Assembly: GCA_006503475.1 (NCBI GenBank)
Contig: RSEH01000133.1
Span: 62,001 to 126,000 of the forward strand
Direction of reading: 5' to 3'
Length of the DNA: 64,000 bases
From: Stentor roeselii
Taxonomy: Eukaryota; Ciliophora; Heterotrichea; Heterotrichida; Stentoridae
Shown: positions 20,215-29,399 of the stretch, one piece after another
Layout of the letters: every line of letters starts with the position of its first letter
Position numbering within the stretch: position 1 is the first letter of the stretch
Made by a program: the position numbers and the translations under genes
Notes under the pieces: model-generated
Databases searched by the model: none
What the model was told of the DNA's origin: nothing
The model's input: the letters and a program-made list of their open reading frames with translations, nothing else

Positions 20215-21087
20215 ATGGAAAATATTTCGAATAAGGCATCAGAGTACTTAAAACGGGTGAAGGTGATGAAAGCATCAGTAATCGAAATGTTTTTAAATAA
20301 GAAAAAATTGGAAATTTTACCAAAAAATGATTATTTTAAGGATGTTTTGGTTTCAACAACTCTTCGAAGCATTACTGTGACTTTTTACTCTTCAGAAAAA
20401 AAGCTCAACTTTTACTTGAAGAGTGACTTGCCGGGGTTCGCCCATAGCATTGTTTGTTATTTCGACTCTATCTTTCTTTTAGCTGGGTGTAACCATTTAG
20501 GTGTACCTCTTGGCACAGTTTTTATTGCAAAGTTCTACAAAAGTAGTGAAAATAAACTGGAACTTGAATATTGTCGCAGATCTGAAGAGTTTTCATTGAA
20601 AGTTAAAAGAAGCTTTTGCACCTCGCTTTTATACAAAGAGCAAATTTTTGTCTTTGGAGGAAGAAACATTGAAGCTAGAGATAGTTTTGAAGTAATTGAC
20701 TTGAAAAGACCTGGAAGTGAAAATCAAATTAGAATGATGATGAGAAGAGATGGGTTTGTCAATAGTTGTTTGTTTGAAAATCTTGGGTTCCTTGTGTCTA
20801 GTGATTCAAATATCATTGAAATTTTTGATTTGGAAAATTGGAAGAGGGAGAATATTGTAACCATTAGCAACTTCTCTGGATTTGTTTTTGTGCATGTGGT
20901 TAAAAAGTTCAAATATTTGATTAGCTGTGAAGAACAAATAGTTATTTTTGATCAGAAGTGGAATTTTATTCACTCTTGTAGTTACGATTTTCAGATTTCC
21001 TGGATCCAAACTTATTCCTCTAATGAAGAGGGTGTTATTTATAATGATTTTTCCACAAATCAAATTAGAGTTATAAGCTTCGTTTGA
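20215..21087 (+). CDS. Kelch-like beta-propeller protein
   Basis: 290 residues. After a helical start of about 35 residues, the sequence runs as short beta-strand units of propeller type, including a kelch-like QIFVFGGRN near residue 142 and SDSNIIEIFDLENWK near 200. The glycine pairs are weakly kept, so the kelch assignment is tentative. No signal peptide or membrane segment. It starts 11 bp after the stop of the giant channel gene on the same strand, which leaves almost no room for a separate promoter; a shared transcript or an extremely short leader are both possible. It ends in TGA, and TAG follows in the same frame 12 codons later. Confidence 0.65.
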   Translation: MENISNKASEYLKRVKVMKASVIEMFLNKKKLEILPKNDYFKDVLVSTTLRSITVTFYSSEKKLNFYLKSDLPGFAHSIVCYFDSIFLLAGCNHLGVPLGTVFIAKFYKSSENKLELEYCRRSEEFSLKVKRSFCTSLLYKEQIFVFGGRNIEARDSFEVIDLKRPGSENQIRMMMRRDGFVNSCLFENLGFLVSSDSNIIEIFDLENWKRENIVTISNFSGFVFVHVVKKFKYLISCEEQIVIFDQKWNFIHSCSYDFQISWIQTYSSNEEGVIYNDFSTNQIRVISFV

Positions 21088-21431
21088 ACTGATTCAAAGA
21101 TAGATGTTGTAGTCTCTAAATAGGAGAGTTAATTAAACTACATTTTTTTTAAAATTTAAGTAAACAATTTAGTTCACTAAAAGTCTTTAAACGACAGCCT
21201 TTTCTCTGTCAGCCTGAATTCAACTATCTTTCTTTCCCCCAGTCGATAAAAAAACAAAAATTCTAAAAAAAAAATTTTTTTCTTCAATTCTTTAAAATTT
21301 CAAATTCCTGCAAATCAAAACAATTCTCATTCAAAAACCACCTTTTTCCACTTCCATTTCCCAACACATCCAATATTTCTCCTAATCCAAAACGCCTAAT
21401 ATCATCTTTTCTGATATGAAATAAACATAAA
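21088..21431. promoter_or_regulatory. C-rich, G-poor leader region
   Basis: About 340 bp without a gene. The right half (from about 21290) is rich in A and C and nearly lacks G on the coding strand of the next gene, as seen before other starts in this window. It contains a long poly-A run near 21260. No repeat or structured element. Confidence 0.5.
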
Positions 21432-22349
21432 ATGCAAGATACCCGCAAAAAAGTTCAAAACTTCAAACACCCTACAAAGATCCAGACTCAATTCCACTCA
21501 AAATCAACATCAGCTAGTTCCCAGTCCATCTTAAACCCAGAAGCAGGTCTTTCAGATCAGGTCAGAAAAGGTCAAAAGCAGCCTCTTCCAATTCCAAAAG
21601 GCGAAACACCCTACGCCTTAGCAAAAATAGCAGAATACAAAGACCGAGATCTAGACAAAGCCGAACTTTACTACAAGCAAGCGATAAGATCAGGGGAAAG
21701 AGTCATAAGTGCCATAAAAGACCTGGCATCGCTAATGCATCAAAGAGGAAAAACAAAAGAAGCCCTAACCTTCTTAAACAAAAAGCGTCATCTCTTCAAA
21801 TACGACAAAGAAAAATTCGATAATCTCTGCAACACCTTAGAAAAACAACTGAACGCATCATCAAATAGTCTCAACAAAAACATTAAAATTTCAGGAATTT
21901 CTTCAGAATTTTCAGATGAAGATATAAAGTCACTCTTTGAGAACCCGGTCAGAATTAAATCAATTCAATTCGGCTCTGAACTTGATCATAAAGTCTTAAA
22001 TTTCTTTTGTATTGTCAAGTTTAATAGTCATTCAAGTGCCAGAAAAACTCTTGAAGGATTCAGGTCTTGGGAAAAGCTTCGTGTTCAGTGGATCGGCCCT
22101 GATGGACAACCTGCTGGAGATGCTCATTATTATAGACAAAAAATGCAAGACTACCGAAAAGAACATCCTACTTTTGATTATCAAGTTTTTGATAGAGACC
22201 CTCATGGATATGTTTATTGTTTGCCTCTTGATAGCAGCCCTATTGGCTTGGATAAACAGAATTCGGAACAGGAAGGAAGAGTTGCACAACTGTTGGGAAA
22301 TCAACTTTTCAAAACGATTTTTAATGAAAATTGTATAGAGTGCTATTAA
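21432..22349 (+). CDS. TPR-like protein with RRM-like domain
   Basis: 305 residues. After a basic, Ser-rich head there is a tetratricopeptide-like pair of helices near residues 62-120 (YALAKIAEYKDRDLDKAELY, then AIKDLASLMHQRGKTKEALT). Residues about 147-215 look like an RNA-recognition fold: IKISGISSEFSDEDIKSLF, then FFCIVKFNSHSSARKTLEGF, matching the beta-alpha-beta pattern with RNP1-like aromatic strand. A conserved-looking C-terminal tail follows (RVQWIGPDGQPAGDAHYYRQ). The combination suggests an RNA-binding adaptor, but neither domain is canonical, so this is inference. Stop codons of this gene and the convergent EF-hand-like gene are 16 bp apart. Confidence 0.65.
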   Translation: MQDTRKKVQNFKHPTKIQTQFHSKSTSASSQSILNPEAGLSDQVRKGQKQPLPIPKGETPYALAKIAEYKDRDLDKAELYYKQAIRSGERVISAIKDLASLMHQRGKTKEALTFLNKKRHLFKYDKEKFDNLCNTLEKQLNASSNSLNKNIKISGISSEFSDEDIKSLFENPVRIKSIQFGSELDHKVLNFFCIVKFNSHSSARKTLEGFRSWEKLRVQWIGPDGQPAGDAHYYRQKMQDYRKEHPTFDYQVFDRDPHGYVYCLPLDSSPIGLDKQNSEQEGRVAQLLGNQLFKTIFNENCIECY

Positions 22350-22365
22350 TGAGAGATTATTATAA

Positions 22366-22683
22366 TTAAATCTGAATTTTTACCATTAAATTATCATAGT
22401 TTTCTAAGAGTAATGGAATCACTGCCATGAATTGACCGAGAGTTACCTTTGAAGTTATTGAAAGATAACTCACGATATCTGCTGTTTGGACTTCTGTGCA
22501 TATAGACTTAAGTAGATTCACAAAGCCTTCTTTACTAAGCAGCTTTCCATCAGAGTAATGCTTATAAATCCTTTTAATCTCAGAGACCTGATTATGCAAA
22601 ACCTGCAAATGTTTCAAGTTATTAAAATCCAGTCTAGAAGTAGGAAGATTTTTTCCCATTCCAAAATTGGTATATTCATACAT
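22366..22683 (-). CDS. Small unrecognised protein, EF-hand-like helix pairs
   Basis: 105 residues starting MYEYTNFGMGKNLPTS. Helix-loop-helix segments (KRIYKHYSDGKLLSKEGFVNLL) resemble an EF-hand without most calcium ligands, so calcium binding is doubtful. No signal peptide. The start follows TTTAACTATG. It lies 63 bp downstream of the next minus-strand gene and converges with the TPR/RRM-like gene at 16 bp. It could be the remnant of a larger EF-hand protein, but the frame is intact and codon use is normal. Confidence 0.6.
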   Translation of the reverse strand: MYEYTNFGMGKNLPTSRLDFNNLKHLQVLHNQVSEIKRIYKHYSDGKLLSKEGFVNLLKSICTEVQTADIVSYLSITSKVTLGQFMAVIPLLLENYDNLMVKIQI

Positions 22684-22746
22684 AGTTAAAATCCCGAAAA
22701 AATGCTGTTTTTGAATAAAACCATGAGAAAAAGGATCAAATATTTC

Positions 22747-23436
22747 CTAATTGCCTGTTACTTTCAACATCTGAACCTTTTCATTAAGTCCATATCCAGT
22801 AATTTCACTTAAATTCAACCTGGTGGCCTTATAAGAACTAGGCGATTTTGAATAAACCCTTTGTCTATCACGGGTATAAGTCGGTCTTTTCAACAAAATC
22901 GAACTTTTCTTCAGATACTCAACAACCGCTTCGAAATTTAAATGTTCCGCTTTAAACTCAAGAGCTTTCACAAGATTAGCATACTTATCATGAACTTTTC
23001 CAATAAACTCTTTTAACCTGGTATTCAAGTCATTATTTTCATCAGCATTTAAATCTTTTTCAGGCAAGTTCATCAAAATTTTCGCTTTTTTTCCAGAAAC
23101 TTGAAAAGAGTCACGATTTTCAGAATTTAAAGAAACTGCAGCGGTTCTTCTTAAGATTTGAGGAGTTTTTACATGAAGACGGTCTTCATTGATTTTGTTG
23201 AACTTTTTGCTTCTTTCTACTGCTTTCATCAGTTTTTCGTTGTAGTTTCTGTAACTGGTGTCCAACGATGAGGACTTCAGATGTAAAGGAGCAAGTCTTG
23301 GAAGTTCCTTGTAAGGAGATGGACATTCAGGAAGGTCTTCAAGTAAGTCGTCGAGATGGAATTTGACGTGGTTGTTTAAAAGGAACTCGACTGTGCTTGA
23401 AGCTTTTTGCCAAAAGTCTTTATCGGGATGATCCAT
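22747..23436 (-). CDS. Unrecognised 229-residue protein
   Basis: No family recognised. The N-terminal 60 residues are acidic with a Pro/Leu-rich stretch (LLEDLPECPSPYKELPRLAP); the remainder is basic, helical, and Ser/Thr/Lys-rich, with RRTAAVSLNSENRD near 113. No signal peptide or membrane segment. The gene shares a 21-bp start-to-start spacer with the divergent gene on the right, so the two are likely expressed together; both encode basic, Ser-rich proteins of about 200 residues. Ends in TAG. Confidence 0.65.
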   Translation of the reverse strand: MDHPDKDFWQKASSTVEFLLNNHVKFHLDDLLEDLPECPSPYKELPRLAPLHLKSSSLDTSYRNYNEKLMKAVERSKKFNKINEDRLHVKTPQILRRTAAVSLNSENRDSFQVSGKKAKILMNLPEKDLNADENNDLNTRLKEFIGKVHDKYANLVKALEFKAEHLNFEAVVEYLKKSSILLKRPTYTRDRQRVYSKSPSSYKATRLNLSEITGYGLNEKVQMLKVTGN

Positions 23437-23457
23437 GAAGTTTAATATTATTTATTC
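23437..23457. promoter_or_regulatory. 21-bp bidirectional start-to-start spacer
   Basis: Only 21 bp (all A/T apart from two G and one C) lie between two divergent ATGs, and the two ends are mirror-related because CATG occurs at both edges. Core promoter elements must overlap the coding sequences or the two 5' UTRs must overlap. Confidence 0.55.
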
Positions 23458-24036
23458 ATGGATGAGTCACACTTGGAACTCACTTTAGAAGAAATGGTCG
23501 GAACTACTTTAAAAGTTTTTGATACTGACCCTGTTTTGATTCAACAGTTCCCAAAGTTTTTCTATTTTTATAAAAAATCCGCTGATGCTGCTCCTCAGGC
23601 AAGGCCGAGTATTCCGAGAACTGCGAAAAGATTTTTAAGGACTAGGCAAGTTCCTCGTGATCATCAGATTGAGACTAACTTTCATCCGTACTTTAAAGCT
23701 AACTATCAGATTAAAAAAAGGTCAGCAGTTAACACCCCATGCAAGGATTTCGACTTAGCCGACGAGCAGCTAAAAATCTTCAACGACGAAAACTTTTCTC
23801 TAAACCGTTTAGTCCGTTCAAATTCCCCAGTGCGAGCCTCAAGACTTCCTACCTCCTCAACAGTGAATCGTTTAGAAACATCAAAGCCCTGCCTGAAATC
23901 CCGTTCAAATTCCTTATCAAAGCCACAAGAAAAGCCATCCCATCGAATGAATCATCTTTCATCAACTCGAAACCGTTTCCTTTACACTCGTTCTTCCCCT
24001 TTAAACACTTACAAAGCATTTAAGTTAATTTTATGA
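23458..24036 (+). CDS. Basic unrecognised 192-residue protein
   Basis: No family recognised. An acidic N-terminal helix (ELTLEEMVGTTLKVFDTD) precedes a strongly basic, Ser/Arg/Pro-rich tail with RSNSPVRASRLPTSS and KSRSNSLSKPQEKPSH, likely disordered and open to phosphorylation or microtubule or nucleic-acid contact. No membrane segment. It ends in TGA, and the next start on the same strand is 11 bp further on in a different frame, which is good evidence that TGA is a true stop in this genome. Confidence 0.65.
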   Translation: MDESHLELTLEEMVGTTLKVFDTDPVLIQQFPKFFYFYKKSADAAPQARPSIPRTAKRFLRTRQVPRDHQIETNFHPYFKANYQIKKRSAVNTPCKDFDLADEQLKIFNDENFSLNRLVRSNSPVRASRLPTSSTVNRLETSKPCLKSRSNSLSKPQEKPSHRMNHLSSTRNRFLYTRSSPLNTYKAFKLIL

Positions 24037-24047
24037 ATTTATATTGA

Positions 24048-24605
24048 ATGAACCCGCTGTGTGTTATTACAGAAGAAGATGAAGAGATTCCTGAAGAATG
24101 CTCAGAAATTGTGACGAAGTTGAAAGATGAGCTGAGACAAGCAGAAGACATGATTTTAAAGTACCAGAAACAGTTTGAAAGACTTGAACAGAATGAAATG
24201 AGGGTCAAAGAATTGATGGGACTTTGTCAGGCGAAAAACACTGAAATTTTCGCTTTGGAGAGAAAGGTGAAGGACTTAACTGATATAAATGAAGAGAAGG
24301 ATAAACATATCATTTCAATGCTTTCTATGGTTAAGGATTATAAGTTTCTTGTTGAATCTAGTGATAGAGCTGTACAGACTGAAAGAGGTGAAAACGATTT
24401 TAAAGAAAAAATTAAGATTACGGAAGATAAAAATGAGAAGATTAAGGAACTTATTGCTAGTCAGGCTGATGAAATTCAGAAACTTAGAAATGATGGGAGT
24501 AGGGAAGGTTTGATGTTTAATGGGAAAAAGAAAATTGAAGTTAGAACCAAAAATAATGGATATTGTCCTTTGTTTTTAAGGAAACCAAAGGATTCTATGG
24601 TTTAA
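24048..24605 (+). CDS. Short coiled-coil protein
   Basis: 185 residues. After an acidic head (ITEEDEEIPEECSEIV) a single coiled coil runs from about residue 25 to 150, and a basic tail follows (NGKKKIEVRTKNNG). No enzymatic domain. It begins 11 bp after the previous stop; the spacer holds TATATT, as before other starts here. Together with its two left neighbours it forms a compact cluster of small, probably structural proteins. Name and partner unknown. Confidence 0.65.
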   Translation: MNPLCVITEEDEEIPEECSEIVTKLKDELRQAEDMILKYQKQFERLEQNEMRVKELMGLCQAKNTEIFALERKVKDLTDINEEKDKHIISMLSMVKDYKFLVESSDRAVQTERGENDFKEKIKITEDKNEKIKELIASQADEIQKLRNDGSREGLMFNGKKKIEVRTKNNGYCPLFLRKPKDSMV

Positions 24606-24825
24606 GAAAGTTTTAACATAAGGTTCAGTATTGAAATTAATATTTTAATGGAAAATTAAATTGTTAGAGTTAGGGTTTTAGAGGCATTAATATTTTATTA
24701 AATGATATTCTTGATTAAATGTATCATCTTTCGTATCTTGAAGTGACTTATCACTTAAAGCACTCGAGATAAATATCTCATAATCTTCTTTACCATCAAA
24801 TTCAAAAATTATCAAAAATTACTAA

Positions 24826-25314
24826 TCATCTTTTCGACCTGCCCCAAAGCCCTTCAAACGGTGAAAAGTCATGTTTCAGGTCGATCTTCGAATCATCCTC
24901 AAAACGGTTCCAACTTTCAGGTAAAAATTTCAAATCACCAGTTTTACCCTTTCTACTCATCTCAGCCTTTTCTTCTTCCAACCCTTTGATTCTCTCCATC
25001 AACCTTCTATTCTTCATCTCTTCCTGATGCACTTTTATTGTCTCAATATTTTTAGATTCTTCAATCGAACACTTGACAATATTTCGAATATTAGAAGAAG
25101 TTTGACTCCACTTTTCATTAAAGTTCCGATTAAAACTTTCACTGACTTCTAAGAATCTTTTTAAATCCTCTGAAATTTCTTTAAAGTTGCCGTATCCACC
25201 ACATTCACAAGAATTTTCACCTCTCAGTAGGCAGTCATTGCAGCGGGTGCAGTGACAAGCGCGGATTTTCTGTGATTTGTTTTTGAAGCAGCTTGAGCAA
25301 GGAAGAAGGTTCAT
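24826..25314 (-). CDS. RING-like/coiled-coil protein, Zip3/RNF212-like layout
   Basis: 162 residues. The first 40 carry a compact zinc-finger pattern: C6-x2-C9, then a C20-H21-C22 cluster, C25-x2-C28, C36-x-C38. A coiled coil (about 75-125) and a short Pro/Arg-rich tail follow. This size and order (small N-terminal RING, coil, short tail) match the Zip3/RNF212/HEI10 SUMO/ubiquitin ligases of meiotic crossover control, and the CHCTRCNDCLL stretch resembles the CGHxxCxxCL of that RING. The last pair is closer than usual, so the match is suggestive only. If right, it acts at the synaptonemal or crossover sites of micronuclear meiosis. Confidence 0.45.
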   Translation of the reverse strand: MNLLPCSSCFKNKSQKIRACHCTRCNDCLLRGENSCECGGYGNFKEISEDLKRFLEVSESFNRNFNEKWSQTSSNIRNIVKCSIEESKNIETIKVHQEEMKNRRLMERIKGLEEEKAEMSRKGKTGDLKFLPESWNRFEDDSKIDLKHDFSPFEGLWGRSKR

Positions 25315-25591
25315 TATTTATTGAAAAAAGACTTCTGAGTGAGATACGCTGAGATTTTCTAATGAATTGATAAAAAGTTTCATTTTTAAAATTTTCAGGT
25401 TTACTTGAGAACTATTTGCATCGTTGAAAGAAAATGAAGACCTTGAAGATATCTTTAAAACTATTCTTCAGTTAAATAAAGAATTTCAATAAAAACGAAA
25501 AACCAAACCTTTTAAAACAGGAAAAATTTCAGCATGATTTCTAAGAAACCATCTTAAAACCACAAAACTGTCTAGTTTAATAGCAATTATT

Positions 25592-25975
25592 CTAACATTC
25601 AGCTACAGGCAGGTTTTGCCTGGACTTGTTATACTCTCTTAGATAACAGACCTGGCACTTGCCTTTAGCATAGTGTTTTCTTTCGCTATGCTTGCACTCC
25701 CATGCATTTTTATCTCTTCCTAGTCTATGATAACAATTATTACACATATTTTTGGCATAGTGTTTTCGGTAAGGATGAGGACATGCAGTAATGGTTTTAA
25801 GATCTTTTTTGTTTCCCATTGGAAATTTTTTAGGGATTTCAACGGACTGTAAGGGAATTAGTGAAGGGTCTGGAAGGACTAAACCTGAAGGCCAGTTTCC
25901 TTTGCTTGGTCTGAGCAAAGAAAACATATTCAAAAATACTGACTCAGCAGCCAGTTTAGGAGAATCATTTGACAT
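25592..25975 (-). CDS. Protein with two C-x-H...HYAK..CxxCY motifs
   Basis: 127 residues. The C-terminal half has a twice-repeated motif: C-x-H-x4-KHYAK-x2-C-x2-C-Y, first in CPHPYRKHYAKNMCNNCY and again in CKHSERKHYAKGKCQVCY. Four Cys/His per copy suggests a small zinc knuckle; paired motifs of this type occur in proteins of ciliates and other protists, with no established function known to me. The N-terminal half is Pro/Leu-rich and probably flexible. No membrane segment. The ORF is preceded by AATAATT directly before ATG. Probably nucleic-acid binding, by analogy only. Confidence 0.7.
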   Translation of the reverse strand: MSNDSPKLAAESVFLNMFSLLRPSKGNWPSGLVLPDPSLIPLQSVEIPKKFPMGNKKDLKTITACPHPYRKHYAKNMCNNCYHRLGRDKNAWECKHSERKHYAKGKCQVCYLREYNKSRQNLPVAEC

Positions 25976-26896
25976 AATTATTAGACATTACTTTGGCCCA
26001 CATTATATGAAAGTTCAGTTTTTCTTTTATTATGGAAAAATAAAGAAAGATCTTCAAAAAGGACTTGGTTTTTATTGTTTCCTTGGAAAATTTTTATTTG
26101 GATGTCTTGGATGTTCTAGAATGATGGAAATATGAAAGGTTGTATTTAAATATGAAGTTTGATTTCAGAGAATTTGATTGGAATAGCTGGGTGGTATAAT
26201 TGGATATTGAGGAAGGGAAGATTTGGTGAGTTGAATGAGATTGTGAAAGGGTTTAGAAGTTTTTTGAGTATTTGGGTTTCGCCTGCAGGAAGATGATAAG
26301 ATACACTGGGTGGGATAAAACAATCAAACTTACAATTTTATATTCTAGTTACTCATATCTGCATCATTTTGTGAAAGCAAGTCTGATGCAAAGATTGTTT
26401 TAACTATAAATTCCATTAATTATTTACTATTAAAATTACTTAAGTTATTAAGAACCAAAAATCATCAGATTAATCAAATCTTGAAAACAAGAAATCATCT
26501 CACTCAAATACCTAACTCTTAATATTTATTAGGATAAAAATGAATCCCTATCCAGACAAATGGCAAGTGTTTTAGACAAAGCCTATATAATTTTAATGGA
26601 TATTTAAAGAAATAAAAACCTACCCAAAATTTAATAGTTCAAGTATAAATATTATAAAACTTTTAACAAATCCCAAATCAACCAAAAAACCCTAAACCAC
26701 CTAAAAAATCCTCAAATTCACTTTTCCAACCAAAAACCCAATCTTCAAACCAAACCCTTTAAAACCCGATCCAATCCTATCACAAATTCAAAATAATCCA
26801 ATCCTTCAAACCTCTTCTAACCTCTACAAACCCTTAAAATCCCTTCAAATCAAATCCTTAAAATCCCAAACCAAATGAATCTCTTATACTTTCAAA
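25976..26896. promoter_or_regulatory. Spacer upstream of IFT81, strongly G-depleted
   Basis: About 920 bp without a gene. In 26641-26880 I count 72 C and only 3 G on the IFT81 coding strand. TATACT lies 10 bases before the IFT81 start. The left part is G-rich, consistent with the leader of the minus-strand gene at 25975 (C-rich on its own strand). No repeat or RNA seen. Confidence 0.6.
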
Positions 26897-29005
26897 ATGG
26901 ACAGATTCGGCTACGAACGAGCGGGTGGTTTGCGTCACTTACCCAACATCCAAGTGCGAGCAGAAGAAATAAAAGAAATAGTCCAAGGCCTGAACACATC
27001 TCCATACTCCATGGGAATGACGCTCGTAGCATTCGACGAGAAGTCACCAGAAGAGCTTCTTTCCTTATTACGAGAAGTGATAACACGTTTAGACACTCAA
27101 CCAATCGACCTAAAAGAAGAATCCGAAGGAAGTGTGTACAAATTAACCGAGTTCCTCAAAGTCCTGAATTATCCCGGCAACTTTGACGCTGATTTCCAAC
27201 GAGGACTCGCTTCAGGTGACAAGAAATACGCATATCCAGTCCTTCACCACATTTTAACCCGTTTGCCTCAAATGCAACAAAGGGCTTACCTTGGTCGGTT
27301 TCTTGCAAACATCTACATCCCGGATGAGTTTCTCGTTGAAGACGATATGAAAATGGCCTTTCAAGAGTACAAAGAACTTCAAGCACAATTTCAAGTCGTT
27401 CATCAAGAACTCGAAGGCCAAAGGTCTCAAGCCCTTCCCCCTCATGAGCTGAAGAAAAACATTGACCAGTTAGAGCAAGAGAAAGAACAACTTGTGACGA
27501 AGATCTCGAAACTTAAGGTAAAATTTGTAGGAAAAGAAGACTTTCAACAGCTTTTAGAAGCCACAAGTAAACTTAGGAAGGAACAGGAGGAAGAAGCGAT
27601 GCTTAATGAAAAACTTAGGGAACAACAACAACAACTTGAATGGAGTGAAGGAAATCTTTTAGCTGCTCAACAAAGACTTTTAGACTCTAGAAAAGTTTCA
27701 GCTTCGAGTATCTCTGCTCATGAAATGTTGAAGATGTTAAAAGCAGAAGTTAAGAAAAATAGAGAGTTTTGCAATGAAAGAATTGGAAGGGAACTCACTG
27801 AAAAGGTGAAAAGATTAGAAGCTGTTGAACAGTTGTTGAATGAACCTGTTGTCACTCAAGGTGACCTTGATGCTTTAGCTGGCGATGTTCGACAATTGCA
27901 AAGAGAAGTACAACTTTTGGAAGATAAGGCGAATAACTCGAAAAATCCTGAAGACGACAAGTTATCAGTTTACAAGCAACAAGCAGCAGCGATAAGTAAA
28001 AAGAAAGAAAAAGCTTTGGAGTCTTTAAAATCTTTAGAACAAGAAGAGTCAAAATTAGAGAAAAAAATGGCTACGAAAGAAAAAGAATATGAAAGTAAAA
28101 AAGGAGGAAATAAGTTTGTTAGTCGTGATGAGCTGGCGAAATATGCGCAGGTCCTTCGACAGAAAAAGACTCAGTTCGAGCAGTTAAAAGGACAACTGAA
28201 GGATATTCGAAATGAACTCACTATTGTCACACGAACTGAACAACTACTCAAGGCCAAAGCGGAAGATGAGACTAAAATTATGATGGCTATTGAACGTGAA
28301 CATGGAATTGAAGGCTTCGGCGAATTTAAAGAAGCTCTTGAACATGTTTCTTCAATGAAACAAGAAATCGATATTAAAAAAGGAGCGACTTTAGAAGAGA
28401 TCTCGAAAGTAGTTGCTGAAATTAATTATAGAATCACTGAAAGTCGTGCAAAGATCTCTCCATTAATAGAAGAAACTAAACGTGCCAGGAATAAATTGAA
28501 AGATCTCAACGTTGAATATGACTCAAAAAAAACAGCTTATGATAAAGAGCTCTCTTCTCTTGAAACTGAAAAAACACGACTTGATGAAGATATTTCTGTT
28601 TTAATGGAAGAAACTACTGCTCAAGAGACTAAATATCAACTTTTATTCACGAAAATTCAACTTTCAGATGCTCTTCTTAATAGAGTCAAAACTGAACAAG
28701 CTTGTAGAAATGGCGAAAAGAAATTTTCTAGTGAATTTAACAGTTTGAAGGAAAATTATGATAATAAATCTCAACAGCAGGCGAAATTACTTGCGGATCT
28801 CAGGGGAGTTCAGAAAGGTTTAAAGGAAAATCATGAGTTTAGCTCGAAACAGGTCAAGATGTTTGCTGATTTGAAGAAACTCTTGGGCGTCAGGGCTGGA
28901 GTCGTTGAAGATGAAGTTTCGGATAAGTCTAAAGCACTTAGGGGAAGAGATCTTGGAGGGGATGTCGGAGTTGGAGGAGTTAATAGACTAGTTCTAGGAG
29001 ATTAG
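26897..29005 (+). CDS. IFT81: Intraflagellar transport protein IFT81
   Basis: 702 residues with the IFT81 layout: an N-terminal calponin-homology-like domain (about residues 20-145, with YPVLHHILTRLPQMQQRAYLGRFL and IYIPDEFL matching conserved IFT81 blocks) and a long coiled coil to the end. Known role: with IFT74, the CH-like domain binds tubulin dimers, and the coil assembles in the IFT-B core that carries cargo into cilia. Length matches the usual 670-700. The ATG after TTTCAAA is chosen; it is the first in frame and leaves a short extra head (MDRFGYERAGGLRHLPN) before the domain. Ends in TAG. The 3' side is G-rich and C-poor. Confidence 0.95.
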   Translation: MDRFGYERAGGLRHLPNIQVRAEEIKEIVQGLNTSPYSMGMTLVAFDEKSPEELLSLLREVITRLDTQPIDLKEESEGSVYKLTEFLKVLNYPGNFDADFQRGLASGDKKYAYPVLHHILTRLPQMQQRAYLGRFLANIYIPDEFLVEDDMKMAFQEYKELQAQFQVVHQELEGQRSQALPPHELKKNIDQLEQEKEQLVTKISKLKVKFVGKEDFQQLLEATSKLRKEQEEEAMLNEKLREQQQQLEWSEGNLLAAQQRLLDSRKVSASSISAHEMLKMLKAEVKKNREFCNERIGRELTEKVKRLEAVEQLLNEPVVTQGDLDALAGDVRQLQREVQLLEDKANNSKNPEDDKLSVYKQQAAAISKKKEKALESLKSLEQEESKLEKKMATKEKEYESKKGGNKFVSRDELAKYAQVLRQKKTQFEQLKGQLKDIRNELTIVTRTEQLLKAKAEDETKIMMAIEREHGIEGFGEFKEALEHVSSMKQEIDIKKGATLEEISKVVAEINYRITESRAKISPLIEETKRARNKLKDLNVEYDSKKTAYDKELSSLETEKTRLDEDISVLMEETTAQETKYQLLFTKIQLSDALLNRVKTEQACRNGEKKFSSEFNSLKENYDNKSQQQAKLLADLRGVQKGLKENHEFSSKQVKMFADLKKLLGVRAGVVEDEVSDKSKALRGRDLGGDVGVGGVNRLVLGD

Positions 29006-29399
29006 GTAATTATTGGGATTAATGGGCTTGATATCGGAATTAAAAGGGGAGAATTTTATCGAAAAACGAGAAGATTTATGGATTTGTGAAAAAATTTAGA
29101 AGGATTTATTTGGAAAATTTGATAAAATATTAAATTGGAGAAAGAAATTGAAAATTTAGAAAGGGTTGAATATTGGAGAGGATTAAAAATTGAGAATAGG
29201 TATTGAAAATTGAGAAAAAGAATTGGAAATTGAGAAAAAGAATTGGAAATTGAGAAAAAGAATTGGAAATTGAGAAAAAGAATCGAATAATGGAGAAAAA
29301 GGATTGAAAATTGAGGATAAGAATTGAGAATAAGAATTGAAAAAGGATTGAAAAATTTCGAAAAAAGGATTGAACAATTTAGAAAAGTCTATTCGATTA
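29006..29399. other. C-depleted spacer after IFT81
   Basis: In 29041-29280 I count 57 G and 2 C on the + strand, the mirror image of the region before the gene. No gene. It contains the 20-bp repeat listed separately. Confidence 0.65.
29201..29280. repeat. 20-bp tandem repeat
   Basis: Three perfect copies of AATTGGAAATTGAGAAAAAG at 29221, 29241 and 29261, a diverged copy before them at 29201, and decayed GAATTGAGAA-type pieces to about 29345. Confidence 0.9.

Noticed and set aside
26875-27186. 103-codon + strand ORF overlapping the IFT81 start
   Set aside because: Different frame from IFT81, Arg-rich shadow with no family features; IFT81 frame is certain.
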